From positions 21,093-85,092 of the forward strand of contig JAFQQT010000043.1 in the NCBI GenBank assembly GCA_017410455.1: a DNA stretch of 64,000 nt. Reading direction: 5' to 3'. The notes under the pieces were generated by a model. That model searched no databases. It was not told where the DNA came from and was given only the letters and a program-made list of their open reading frames with translations. Shown here piece by piece: positions 26,719-34,091 of this stretch. The position numbers and the translations under genes are program-made. The DNA comes from Clostridia bacterium (lineage in GTDB: Bacteria > Bacillota > Clostridia > Christensenellales > Aristaeellaceae). Position 1 is the first letter of the stretch. Each line of letters starts with the position of its first letter.

Positions 26719-26754
26719 CCGGGGGCTTCATAGGGTGTGGAGTCCCCGGATTTT
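26719..26754 (+). terminator. Intrinsic terminator
   Basis: CCGGGGGCT pairs with AGTCCCCGG and is followed by ATTTT. Confidence 0.7.
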
Positions 26755-26832
26755 CTGCCCGTACGGCGGATGCGCCCGGCTGCATAGGCTGCGCAGGAAA
26801 AGGCCATCCTACCCTCAGCGGAGGGCCTGCAT

Positions 26833-27120
26833 ATGAAGGAATGGACGGCCTGGATGGCGAACAAGCTGGATGAACACCTGATGCAGCTGGAGCGGCTGCG
26901 CCTGCCGGAGTACATCCGGTATCTGGAGGATAAGAAGCGGTTCTACCGCATGCAGCTGCTGGGCGGGATCGTGCGCGGGCTGGGCACGGCCATCGGATTC
27001 ACGATCCTGGGCGCGGTGCTGGTGTGGCTGCTGCAGGGGCTGGCGCAGCGCAATCTCCCGGTCATCGGGGATTTCCTTGCGCAGATCGTCAGCCTGGTGC
27101 AGCGCAGATTGGAGTATTGA
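26833..27120 (+). CDS. DUF5665 family small membrane protein
   Basis: A 95-residue protein with an amphipathic N-terminal half (LDEHLMQLERLRLPEYIRYLEDKKR), one hydrophobic helix (GLGTAIGFTILGAVLVWLL) and the closing NLPVIGDFLAQIVSLVQ. This matches the DUF5665 family of Clostridia and Bacilli. The function is unknown. GGAGG precedes the ATG. It is 3 nt upstream of lspA, so the two are co-transcribed. Confidence 0.8.
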   Translation: MKEWTAWMANKLDEHLMQLERLRLPEYIRYLEDKKRFYRMQLLGGIVRGLGTAIGFTILGAVLVWLLQGLAQRNLPVIGDFLAQIVSLVQRRLEY

Positions 27121-27123
27121 CGG

Positions 27124-27627
27124 ATGAAAAAGTGGTTCTGGCTGGCGGCGGCGGTGGTGATCGCCGATCAGCTCGTCAAGGGGCTCAGCATTGGCCTGGC
27201 GGGGGATGTGACGCTCATCCCCGGCGTGCTGCGCTTCACCTACGAGGAGAACACCGGCATGGCCTTCAGCATGCTCAGCGGCCACACATGGCTGCTGGGG
27301 GTGGTATCCGCCGCAGCCATCGTGCTGGGCTGGTGGGTCCTGCGGGCCTTCCGGCTGGGGCCGGTCAGCCGCATCGCCGCCATGCTGATGCTGGGCGGCG
27401 CGGTGGGCAATATGATCGACCGCTTCCTGCGCGGGTATGTGGTGGATATGTTCGAGGTGCTGTTCGTCCGATTTGCGGTGTTCAATGTGGCGGATGCGGC
27501 GCTGACGGTGGGTGCCGGGCTGATGGCGGCGTCGCTGCTGCTTTGTCCCGGTGAATGGACTGAAAAGCATGGAGGCACGAAGGATGGAAAATCAGATGCA
27601 GGCGCAGCGGATCGAATCGACGGGTGA
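27124..27627 (+). CDS. lspA: Lipoprotein signal peptidase LspA
   Basis: A 167-residue membrane aspartyl protease that removes signal peptides from diacylglyceryl-modified lipoproteins. ENTGMAFS (near residue 42), NMIDRFLRGYVVDMF (first catalytic Asp near 99) and FNVADAALTVG (second catalytic Asp near 124) are all present, with four hydrophobic helices. The hydrophilic tail after residue 140 overlaps the start of the pseudouridine synthase gene by 44 nt. Such overlap suggests translational coupling, and the lspA-rluA order is classic in Firmicutes. Confidence 0.95.
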   Translation: MKKWFWLAAAVVIADQLVKGLSIGLAGDVTLIPGVLRFTYEENTGMAFSMLSGHTWLLGVVSAAAIVLGWWVLRAFRLGPVSRIAAMLMLGGAVGNMIDRFLRGYVVDMFEVLFVRFAVFNVADAALTVGAGLMAASLLLCPGEWTEKHGGTKDGKSDAGAADRIDG

Positions 27628-28504
27628 CGGCCGCCGTCTGGACGTGCTGCTCTCGGAGGCCTCCGGGCTGACCCGCAGCCGCATCGCGACCCTCGTGGAG
27701 GAGGGGCAGGTCACCGTGGACGGCAAGCCCGCCGCCAAGGCCGGGCTGAAGACGAAGGCTGGGCAGACCATCGTCCTGACGGTGCCCGCGCCCAAACCCG
27801 CCGCCCCTGAGGCCCAGGACATCCCGCTGACCATCCTCTACCAGGACGATGACCTCGCCGTGGTCGTCAAGCCCTGCGGCATGGTGGTGCACCCGGCGGC
27901 AGGCAACGAGGATGGCACGCTGGTCAACGCCCTGCTGCACCACCTGGACAGCCTGGGTGGCATCGGCGGCGAGCTGCGCCCCGGCATCGTCCACCGGCTG
28001 GACAAGGACACCAGTGGCCTGCTGCTGGTGGCCAAGAACGACGCATCCCAGCTGGCGCTTTCCGGGCAGCTGTCTGCCCGCACGATGGAGAAGCACTACC
28101 GCGCGCTGGTGGAGGGCAACCTCCGCGAGGACGCGGGCCGCATCGAGGCCGCCATCGCCCGGAGCAAGAAGGACCGCAAGAAGATGGCCGTGGACGAGGA
28201 GGGACGCGAAGCCATCACCGAATGGACGGTGCTGGCGCGCGGCCGCGGCGTGACGCTGCTGGACGTGCACATCCTCACCGGGCGGACGCATCAGATCCGC
28301 GTCCACATGCGCCACATCGGCCACCCGGTCTGCGGCGACCCCATCTACGGCAGCCAGAAGGGCGCGAAGGTGCCCCGGCTGATGCTCCACGCATATTCGC
28401 TGACCTTCACCCACCCGCGTTCCGGCGAGCGGCTCACCTTCACGGCGGAGCTGCCGGAGGCATTCCGGCGGGGGATGAGGAGCAATGGGGCGGAAGAAGA
28501 GTAA
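27584..28504 (+). CDS. RluA/RluD family pseudouridine synthase
   Basis: A 306-residue protein. It has an N-terminal S4 RNA-binding domain (RLDVLLSEASGLTRSRIATLVEEGQVTVDGK) and the catalytic domain with GIVHRLDKDTSGLLLVAK (catalytic Asp near residue 139) and LTGRTHQIRVHMRHIGHPVCGDPIYG. The most likely target is 23S rRNA (RluD-type), which cannot be proven from sequence. ATG 27584 follows GGAGGCACGAAGG. It ends directly before a strong bidirectional terminator. Confidence 0.93.
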   Translation: MENQMQAQRIESTGDGRRLDVLLSEASGLTRSRIATLVEEGQVTVDGKPAAKAGLKTKAGQTIVLTVPAPKPAAPEAQDIPLTILYQDDDLAVVVKPCGMVVHPAAGNEDGTLVNALLHHLDSLGGIGGELRPGIVHRLDKDTSGLLLVAKNDASQLALSGQLSARTMEKHYRALVEGNLREDAGRIEAAIARSKKDRKKMAVDEEGREAITEWTVLARGRGVTLLDVHILTGRTHQIRVHMRHIGHPVCGDPIYGSQKGAKVPRLMLHAYSLTFTHPRSGERLTFTAELPEAFRRGMRSNGAEEE

Positions 28505-28509
28505 CACGC

Positions 28510-28553
28510 AACAGGAGAGACTCCCTGGCCATGGGGGAGCCCCTCCTGTTTTG
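28510..28553. terminator. Bidirectional terminator between the RluA-type gene and cwlD
   Basis: AACAGGAG/CTCCTGTT outer stem with an inner CTCCC/GGGGAG stem, followed by T-rich sequence in both directions. Confidence 0.8.
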
Positions 28554-29327
28554 TTATTGCCCCACCCGCACATACTCCACCACGCCCTCGGCCACAGCCT
28601 CTGCCAGCCGGGCCTGATAATCGCTGTCCAGCAGCAGCTTTTCCTCGGCGGCGTTGGAGATGAAGCCGCACTCCACCAGCACCGAGGGCACGTCCAGCTG
28701 CAGGATGAAGTAGTCCCCCGGCAGGGCGGCGCGCTCCTTGGCGGGCTGCAGCTCCGCGATCAGCGCGGCCTGGATGCACCCGGCCAGCAGCCGCCCGCTG
28801 TCGCTGCCCTCGCGGTAGAACACCTGGGGCCCGGATTCGGCGCGGCTGCGGTACTCGTTCATGTGGATGGAGATGACCATGTCCGCGCCGCCCTGCACGG
28901 CCATATCGATGCGCGCCTGCATGTCCTGCCGTTTCATGGTCAGCCCGGCGGGACGGGGGGTGCTGGTCAGATCCACGTCCTCCCGGCGGGTCATCAGCAC
29001 GGTGGCGCCGCGCCGGGTGAGGGCCTCCTCGACTTTCAGGGCCACGGACAGGTTCAGCTCCTTCTCCCATGTGCCGCTGTCCCGGGCGCGGGCGCCGCCG
29101 TCGTAGCCGCCGTGACCGGGGTCGATGAGGATGGTCAGCCCGGAGAGCGGCCCCGTCGGCGCGGGGGATGCGGTGGCGGCGGCTCCGGTGGAGGCCTCCG
29201 GCGCAAGGGATGCCCTCCGCCAGGCGGATACGGCGGTCAGCCCGCCAAAGAGCACCACCAGCGCCGTGAGCAGCGTGACGCAGCGTTCGGCTACGGGACG
29301 GGGGATGGTCGGTTTCTTCTCGTTCAT
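28554..29327 (-). CDS. cwlD: N-acetylmuramoyl-L-alanine amidase, CwlD-like
   Basis: A 257-residue Amidase_3 enzyme with an N-terminal membrane anchor (about 18-38). Zinc ligands are visible: His in IDPGHGGYDGG (near 70), Glu in WEKELNLSVA (near 88) and His in ISIHMNEY (near 154). The catalytic Glu is in VLVECGFISN (near 219). The size and single-domain layout fit CwlD, which with PdaA makes muramic-delta-lactam in spore cortex so that germination lytic enzymes recognise it. A general cell-wall amidase is the alternative. GGAGGT precedes the ATG. Confidence 0.85.
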   Translation of the reverse strand: MNEKKPTIPRPVAERCVTLLTALVVLFGGLTAVSAWRRASLAPEASTGAAATASPAPTGPLSGLTILIDPGHGGYDGGARARDSGTWEKELNLSVALKVEEALTRRGATVLMTRREDVDLTSTPRPAGLTMKRQDMQARIDMAVQGGADMVISIHMNEYRSRAESGPQVFYREGSDSGRLLAGCIQAALIAELQPAKERAALPGDYFILQLDVPSVLVECGFISNAAEEKLLLDSDYQARLAEAVAEGVVEYVRVGQ

Positions 29328-29463
29328 GGTTCATACCTCCGCGCTGGAAGGTATGCGCACGGGTGCCGGTTCATCCTCCTTTCACGATTGTATACAGTGC
29401 TATTCAGTGTTGCAGCGCATGATGAACGGAGTTGTAAACCGTATTCACAATTGTAAAAACTGG

Positions 29464-29634
29464 TTATGCACAGCCAAAGACGGCCGTCATCCACAGTTTC
29501 CACAAGGTTATCCACAAACCCACAGGCGAATCTTGCGGATATTTCGCGGGGTCGCGGGAAGTTATCCACACTGTCCACAGGTTATCCACAGCATTCATCC
29601 ACATGTGAACAGCTGTGGAAAGCCCTGTGGATAA
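29464..29634. promoter_or_regulatory. DnaA-box cluster
   Basis: Exact TTATCCACA boxes occur at 29508-29516, 29562-29570 and 29582-29590, with a fourth on the opposite strand at 29626-29634 (TGTGGATAA). TTATGCACA is at 29464-29472. One-mismatch boxes TCATCCACA are at 29487-29495 and 29595-29603, and CTGTCCACA is at 29571-29579. Such density marks an origin (oriC) or a DnaA-titrating cluster. AT-rich DNA lies on the left side. No dnaA, dnaN or rpmH is in the window. Confidence 0.85.
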
Positions 29635-29801
29635 CTCAAAAAGGCGGAAACCGGATGCGCGGCGGGTCGGAAATGATGCATAAAAATGCACGTTCGCGCA
29701 TGTTCGGGCGCGAAAAGCTGTTACAATTGGTCATATCCGGCACCGTGCGGCACAGGAGCGAAAAATTTTCGGAAAAGCGAAAATGGGAATCCCCAAAGAA
29801 A

Positions 29802-30076
29802 AACGGGCCTGCGGTTGCAGACCCGTCAGACTGGCAAAAACTTCAGCCCGCTAATTCGCCGTCGGCAGACTGAAATCGTATCCGCCGGGTTTCCCGGCGG
29901 GGCGGGGCGGTTTCGGCTTCAGCCGAAACCATTCCTTAGATTTTTCACGGCCATCAGCCTTGGCTGACAGTGAAAAATGCCCGCTTCCGCAGAAGCGGAA
30001 TCTCTTCCTGCTCTCGAAAAAGTGGTCGCAGCCACTTTTTCGACACGCAAACGGGCCTGCGGTTGCAGACCCGTCA
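29802..30076. repeat. Palindrome island 1, capped by a 27-bp direct repeat
   Basis: The same 27-bp hairpin sequence (core ACGGGCCTGCGGTTGCAGAC) occurs at 29802-29828 and 30050-30076. Between them are distinct perfect hairpins: CCGCCGGG/CCCGGCGG (29882-29900), GGTTTCGGCT/AGCCGAAACC (29909-29930), TTTTTCAC/GTGAAAAA with an inner TCAGCC/GGCTGA stem (29941-29977), CCGCTTC/GAAGCGG (29981-29998) and CGAAAAAGTGG/CCACTTTTTCG (30015-30042). The right cap lies 11 nt from the SH3 gene stop and could terminate its transcript. Confidence 0.85.
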
Positions 30077-30087
30077 TGAGAGTGAGT

Positions 30088-30858
30088 TCAGCGTTCCATG
30101 TTCGTCACGCCCGAGGAGATCCAGCCGTAATCGCCATCGACGCAGATGTAGTACCAGACCTTGCCGGTGTTGCCCACGCGGCTGTCGAGGATCTCGTACC
30201 ACTGGCCTTCGCGCACGCCGGTGACGTAGCTGTACTGGGTGCCGGGGCCGGAGCGGACGTTGGCGGTGCTGGCGATGATCATGCACCAGTCGTTGCCAGA
30301 GGGCGTGGCGTTGGGGTAGGTGTCCTCGCCATAGTACTTCCAGCCGCCGGCGAGCATGTCGATGGGCACCCAGACGCGGACGTTTTCGCAGGGCCAGGAG
30401 CTGTTGGTGTCGATGAGGGCGAATTCCTCCTCGACCTCCAGGATGCTGCAGTTGGTTTCCCGGACGAGGTACCAGTCGTCGTAGTAGGCGTGGCCGTAGC
30501 CGGGGCCGTCGTAGCCATAGCCGCTGTCGATCAGGTAGGTGTACTCCAGCACGCGCTCTTCGGGCACGGCGGAGAGGTCGACGTTCAGGCGCTGGGCGCC
30601 GGTGTAGGCGCGGTAGATGCGCCCGCCGGCGGTGAACTCCACCTGCACCCACCAGATGCGGTTCGTCGCGTCCCACACCTTGGTGTGGACGGTGACCTGC
30701 TGGCCGGCGGAGAGGAAGGTGCCGGGCTCGGTGTAGCCGGTGCCGGGGCCGGTGCGGGTGGCCAGGGGCATCTTCGTGGTGGCGGTGGTGGCGGCCAGGG
30801 CGGGCGCGCAGGAAAGCAGCAGGCAGAGCGCGAGCAGCAGGGCGGTGATGCGTTTCAT
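30088..30858 (-). CDS. Secreted protein with two SH3b domains
   Basis: A 256-residue exported protein with a signal peptide (MKRITALLLALCLLLSCAPALA). One bacterial SH3 domain lies near residues 25-95 (ATRTGPGTGYTEPGTF ... VWDATNRIWWVQVEF) and a second near 190-250 (ANVRSGPGTQYSYVTGVREGQWYEIL ... WYYICVDGDYGWISS). The central 90 residues are unknown and Tyr/Trp-rich. SH3b domains usually bind peptidoglycan stem peptides or surface ligands. No enzyme domain is visible. AAAGGAG precedes ATG 30858. It is 29 nt downstream of another secreted protein gene. Confidence 0.8.
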   Translation of the reverse strand: MKRITALLLALCLLLSCAPALAATTATTKMPLATRTGPGTGYTEPGTFLSAGQQVTVHTKVWDATNRIWWVQVEFTAGGRIYRAYTGAQRLNVDLSAVPEERVLEYTYLIDSGYGYDGPGYGHAYYDDWYLVRETNCSILEVEEEFALIDTNSSWPCENVRVWVPIDMLAGGWKYYGEDTYPNATPSGNDWCMIIASTANVRSGPGTQYSYVTGVREGQWYEILDSRVGNTGKVWYYICVDGDYGWISSGVTNMER

Positions 30859-30887
30859 GGTGGGGCTCCTTTCGTACAGGGCGGTTG

Positions 30888-31523
30888 TCAGGGCTGGGCG
30901 GGCAGTTCGTCAAGGATGAGCATGCCGTTGCGCCCGCTGGTGGAAACCTGGAAGAGGCGGGTCATGCCGTCGGCGTCGGTGAAGGACAGGCCGTAGGCGG
31001 TCATGTCGCCATAGAAGACGACGCCGGCCACAAAGGGCGTGCCGGGGGTCAGCTCCGGCAGGATGCAGAGGGTCTCGCCCGGGACGGGGCCATCCTCCGT
31101 ACCTGTATCAATGCTGATAAGGTGCACATTTCTCATTGGCGCATGGGCGCGGAAGGCGATCCACGTGGTGAATTCGCTCTCCTCGGCGGCAAAACGGAGG
31201 TATTCGCCCTCCGGCGGGCAGTCCCGGGCGAAGGCGGCGGACACGGGCCAGGCGGCGATCCTTTCGTCCCGCACGTGGGTCAGGTCGATCCAGCCTGCGC
31301 CGGACTTCAGCCGCCCCCACAGGTGGCCTTCGCCGTCGTCCGCCTCCTCGACGATGGTGTACACACCGGCCTCGCGCACGGTGCCGACGCAGAATTCATC
31401 GTAGGAAGGGCCGGAGAAGATCATCTCGTCCGGGCGCGGAACTTTCTGCAGATAGGGAACCTCTGCGAAGGCTGGCAGTGTCAGGATGAGCGCGAGGAAC
31501 AGGAAGATAAGCGTCTTTCTCAT
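30888..31523 (-). CDS. Secreted protein with SH3-like domain, function unknown
   Basis: A 211-residue protein with a signal peptide (MRKTLIFLFLALILTLPAFAE). Residues about 45-85 contain an SH3-like core (VREAGVYTIVEEADDGEGHLWGRLKSGAGWIDL). The remainder is beta-rich and unrecognised. ATG 31523 is used because AAGGAGAC lies upstream and it opens the signal peptide. It is adjacent to the SH3b gene on the same strand and probably in one operon with it. Confidence 0.7.
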   Translation of the reverse strand: MRKTLIFLFLALILTLPAFAEVPYLQKVPRPDEMIFSGPSYDEFCVGTVREAGVYTIVEEADDGEGHLWGRLKSGAGWIDLTHVRDERIAAWPVSAAFARDCPPEGEYLRFAAEESEFTTWIAFRAHAPMRNVHLISIDTGTEDGPVPGETLCILPELTPGTPFVAGVVFYGDMTAYGLSFTDADGMTRLFQVSTSGRNGMLILDELPAQP

Positions 31524-31556
31524 GGGGCAGGTCTCCTTACGACGGCGTGTTCTACA

Positions 31557-31587
31557 GAAAAACCCCGTCGGAAAAGCACGACGGGGC
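31557..31587 (-). terminator. Intrinsic terminator of the AraC gene
   Basis: On the minus strand CCCCGTCG pairs with CGACGGGG and is followed by TTTTT, just after the AraC stop codon. Confidence 0.85.
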
Positions 31588-31593
31588 TGCATA

Positions 31594-32499
31594 TCACTTC
31601 TTGCCGCTGCGGGAGCCGCGGATGGTGGCGTCGGGCTTGGCCGCCTGCTTCATGAAGGCGGAAGGGCTGATGCCCACGATGTTCTTGAACTGCTTGGAGA
31701 AATGGTAGGGGTCCTGCATGCCGACCTCGATGCCGGCCTGGCGCACGGTGTGGCCCTCCTCGCGCAGCAGCTCCTTGGCGCGCTCCATCTTGCAGTGCAG
31801 GACGTAGCTGAGCGGCGGCATGCCCACCTCGCTGACAAAGCGCTTGCGGAAGGTCTCCATGGGCATGCGGGAGATGGCAGCCATCTCCGCCAGGGAGAAG
31901 TTGTCGCGGTACTGGTTGGCGCGCAGGGTGTCCACCACCTTGGCGATCTCGTGGGAGAGCATCGCATCCATGGCCACGGGCTGGCCCCAGTGGCTGGCCA
32001 GCATGCCATACATCAGGTGCTGCAGCTGATAGGTGGCGTCGGCGGTGCCGCTGTGGCGCACCATCACCTGCACGATCTGCTTGGCCAGGTACATCTGGCT
32101 GGGCAGCGCGCCCTGGCGCAGGGGCATGTGCAGGAGCGCGCCCATCTTGCGCACCACCATGGGCGCCAGCGGGCCCTCCAGCGACACCCACACGCAGTGG
32201 GCCTGGTCGGCCACCTCCAGCCGGGCAGCCTTCTCCCCGGCGGGCAGGAAGCAGGTGTCGTTCGCCTTCAGGGGGAGCTCCGTGCCCTCCCAGTGCAGCA
32301 CCACTTCGCCCGCCTCCACGGCGAACCACACCCACTGCTCGTGGCTGAGGATGGGGTAGGAGCCGGCGGTGAATGCGGCGGTACCGGCGGCGTGGATCCA
32401 TGCGCCGCTGGCCTTGGTCAGGCTGCCGGGCTTGTGCCAGCCTTCGGTGGACAGGGATGGGGCGATGCCCTCGAGTTCTGCAAACAGGTAGGATGCCAT
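31594..32499 (-). CDS. AraC family transcriptional regulator
   Basis: A 301-residue regulator. The N-terminal half is a cupin-like ligand-binding domain (SYPILSHEQWVWFAVEAGEVVLHWEGTE). The C-terminal hundred residues carry two helix-turn-helix units (FSLAEMAAISRMPMETFRKRFVSEVGMPPL and VRQAGIEVGMQDPYHFSKQFKNIVGISPSAF), the standard AraC/XylS layout. The ligand is probably a sugar; there is no transport gene next to it to identify the target. ATG 32499 follows AAAGGAGG; longer frames upstream would run through the promoter. A perfect promoter with a palindrome in its spacer suggests autoregulation. Confidence 0.88.
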   Translation of the reverse strand: MASYLFAELEGIAPSLSTEGWHKPGSLTKASGAWIHAAGTAAFTAGSYPILSHEQWVWFAVEAGEVVLHWEGTELPLKANDTCFLPAGEKAARLEVADQAHCVWVSLEGPLAPMVVRKMGALLHMPLRQGALPSQMYLAKQIVQVMVRHSGTADATYQLQHLMYGMLASHWGQPVAMDAMLSHEIAKVVDTLRANQYRDNFSLAEMAAISRMPMETFRKRFVSEVGMPPLSYVLHCKMERAKELLREEGHTVRQAGIEVGMQDPYHFSKQFKNIVGISPSAFMKQAAKPDATIRGSRSGKK

Positions 32500-32544
32500 G
32501 GTGAATGCCTCCTTTGACCAAATCACACATTTTCCATTATGGAC

Positions 32545-32573
32545 ATTATAGTGCCCATACGGCACATTGTCAA
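32545..32573 (-). promoter_or_regulatory. Consensus sigma-A promoter of the AraC gene with palindromic operator
   Basis: On the minus strand TTGACA, 17 nt, TATAAT, both hexamers perfect. The spacer contains the inverted repeat GTGCC-N5-GGCAC (32551-32565), placed where a bound protein would block RNA polymerase. Confidence 0.85.
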
Positions 32574-32617
32574 GGCGGTTTACGTCGTTTTGGAGAATTT
32601 CGCGGTTGCTGCGGCAC

Positions 32618-32650
32618 AAAAACGGCTCCCCGCTCAAGGGGAGCCTGTCG
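32618..32650 (-). terminator. Intrinsic terminator of the PAP2 gene
   Basis: On the minus strand GGCTCCCC pairs with GGGGAGCC and is followed by GTTTTT. Confidence 0.8.
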
Positions 32651-32653
32651 GCA

Positions 32654-33304
32654 TTAGTGGCAGAGCATGCGGCACACCGCCCGGTACAGCATCACCAGCC
32701 CGGCGCTGAGCAGCGCCCCGCCGATGATATCGCTCAGCCAGTGCACGCCCGAGAGCACGCGCCCGATGACCATGAAGGCTGCGAAGGCTGCAAGCAGCAG
32801 GCAGAGCCATCGCCGCAGAGCGGTCTGGCGGAGCCGCTCGTGCAGCTGCATCATGGCTGTGGGGATGACGCACAGGGTCATCAGCGTCGTGGAGGAGGGA
32901 TAGGAGGCTTCCAGCCGGCCACCGATCAGCACCGGCCGGCGGTTGACCACGTATCCCTCAAAGAGCAGGTACGCCGCGATGACGAGCAGGTAGAACCCGC
33001 CCAGGACGAGGAGGCTGTGATCCACGCGCAGGATGTGTTTCCGGCGGATCCACTGCGCCAGCCCCAGCAGCGCGAAGGCCAGCGCGATCCCCACCGGGAT
33101 CAGCCCCAGCCAGTCCGTGAGGGCGTACAGGGGCATGCTCACGCCCGTGAGGCGGTGGAAGCTGCCGTTGAGCGTCGCCAGGCCCACGGTGGAGCCTTCG
33201 GGGCCGATGGGTTGCACGTCCACATGGCACACGGCGATGGTCCACAGGACGAAGGCGGCGAGCAGGGCCGCGGCGACAGAGAAATTCCGGATCGTTGCTT
33301 TCAT
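32654..33304 (-). CDS. PAP2 family membrane phosphatase
   Basis: A 216-residue membrane protein with about six hydrophobic helices. The phosphatase motifs are partly visible: YPSSTTLMTLCV (motif 2, normally PSGH; here PSST) and GRVLSGVHWLSDIIGGALLS (motif 3, with its His and Asp). The KxxxxxxRP motif 1 may be NRRPVLI. The His of motif 2 seems replaced, so catalytic competence is uncertain. Usual substrates are undecaprenyl pyrophosphate or phosphatidic acid. AGGAAGG precedes ATG 33304. Confidence 0.82.
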   Translation of the reverse strand: MKATIRNFSVAAALLAAFVLWTIAVCHVDVQPIGPEGSTVGLATLNGSFHRLTGVSMPLYALTDWLGLIPVGIALAFALLGLAQWIRRKHILRVDHSLLVLGGFYLLVIAAYLLFEGYVVNRRPVLIGGRLEASYPSSTTLMTLCVIPTAMMQLHERLRQTALRRWLCLLLAAFAAFMVIGRVLSGVHWLSDIIGGALLSAGLVMLYRAVCRMLCH

Positions 33305-33409
33305 GTTATCAACCTTCCTTTGCTGGTTTGGCTTTCGCCTGCAACCATGGTAGGGGAAGGTGGCGGCGATGTAAAGGAACGCGCCGTCACAGGGGCGATA
33401 CGCTTCGTA

Positions 33410-34015
33410 TCAGCGCTTTCCGGCGGGGAGAACGGCCTTGATGACCAGGTGCACGAAGAGGAAGATGGCGGCATAGGGCTGCCGGCAGAGGGTGAACAGC
33501 AGCACGCCCGCCGCCGTCAGCGCCAGGGAGCCCCATGCCTTGCAGCGCAGCCAGGCCGGATGGGTGCAGCGCTGCAGCGCGAGGGTCATCAGGCCGGAGA
33601 GGATCAGCGCGACCACGATGGCCAGGAAGGCGGCCATCAGCAGGGGCGATTTGCCCGTGAGCGTCAGCAGGGACGCCGCCTGCACCGCATCGCCGGCCGC
33701 CTGCCCGAAGAAGGGCAGGAACAGCAGCAGCGCCGCGCTGCAGTCGGTCAGGCCGCAGGCGACGTCGCGCATGTGGGTGGTCTGCTGGCGCTTGTCCTCC
33801 TCGGCGAGGGTCAGCAGCTCGCTGCCGGAGAGCAGCTCATCGATGCTGACGGAGAAGTACTGCGCGATGGCCTTCAGGGAGTCGATGTTGGGATAGCCCC
33901 GGCCGGACTCCCACTTGGATACCGCCGCCCGGGACACGAAGAGGATCCCGGCCAGCTCCTCCTGCGTCAGGCCCCTGCGCCTGCGCAGCTCCTGCAGCTT
34001 CTCGTTGAATTCCAT
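33410..34015 (-). CDS. XRE-type regulator with C-terminal membrane helices
   Basis: A 201-residue protein. Residues 1-62 are a Cro/CI helix-turn-helix domain (FNEKLQELRRRRGLTQEELAGILFVSRAAVSKWESGRGYPNIDSL), and after a linker there are three to four hydrophobic segments (about 90-195). Membrane-tethered XRE proteins of this type are common in Firmicutes and may respond to envelope state. The target is unknown. It sits 76 nt downstream of the M48 protease gene on the same strand. Confidence 0.85.
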   Translation of the reverse strand: MEFNEKLQELRRRRGLTQEELAGILFVSRAAVSKWESGRGYPNIDSLKAIAQYFSVSIDELLSGSELLTLAEEDKRQQTTHMRDVACGLTDCSAALLLFLPFFGQAAGDAVQAASLLTLTGKSPLLMAAFLAIVVALILSGLMTLALQRCTHPAWLRCKAWGSLALTAAGVLLFTLCRQPYAAIFLFVHLVIKAVLPAGKR

Positions 34016-34091
34016 GATGGGCCTCCTTGTGCGATGCGGTATCCCGGGACAGAACGAGCCGCGGCAGAACGCTCTGTCGCGGCCCGGTAAC

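Larger units (their letters stand above)
29328..30087. other. Long non-coding region: DnaA-box cluster, AT-rich stretch and palindrome island
   Basis: These 760 bases contain no supportable gene. From left to right: about 130 nt of unusually AT-rich DNA (29380-29463), a DnaA-box cluster (29464-29634), about 165 nt with nothing recognised, then an island of six to seven palindromes (29802-30076) ending at the stop of the SH3 gene. Confidence 0.8.

Noticed and set aside
29328-29390. 16-codon leader peptide before cwlD (MNRHPCAYLPARRYEP) whose stop overlaps the cwlD ATG
   Set aside because: Its ribosome-binding site AAGGAGG abuts the ATG with no spacer, and no attenuator hairpin is visible, so translation is doubtful.
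29464-29634. Calling the DnaA-box cluster oriC outright
   Set aside because: No dnaA/dnaN nearby and flanking genes mostly converge on the site. The sequence alone cannot distinguish an origin from a titration cluster.
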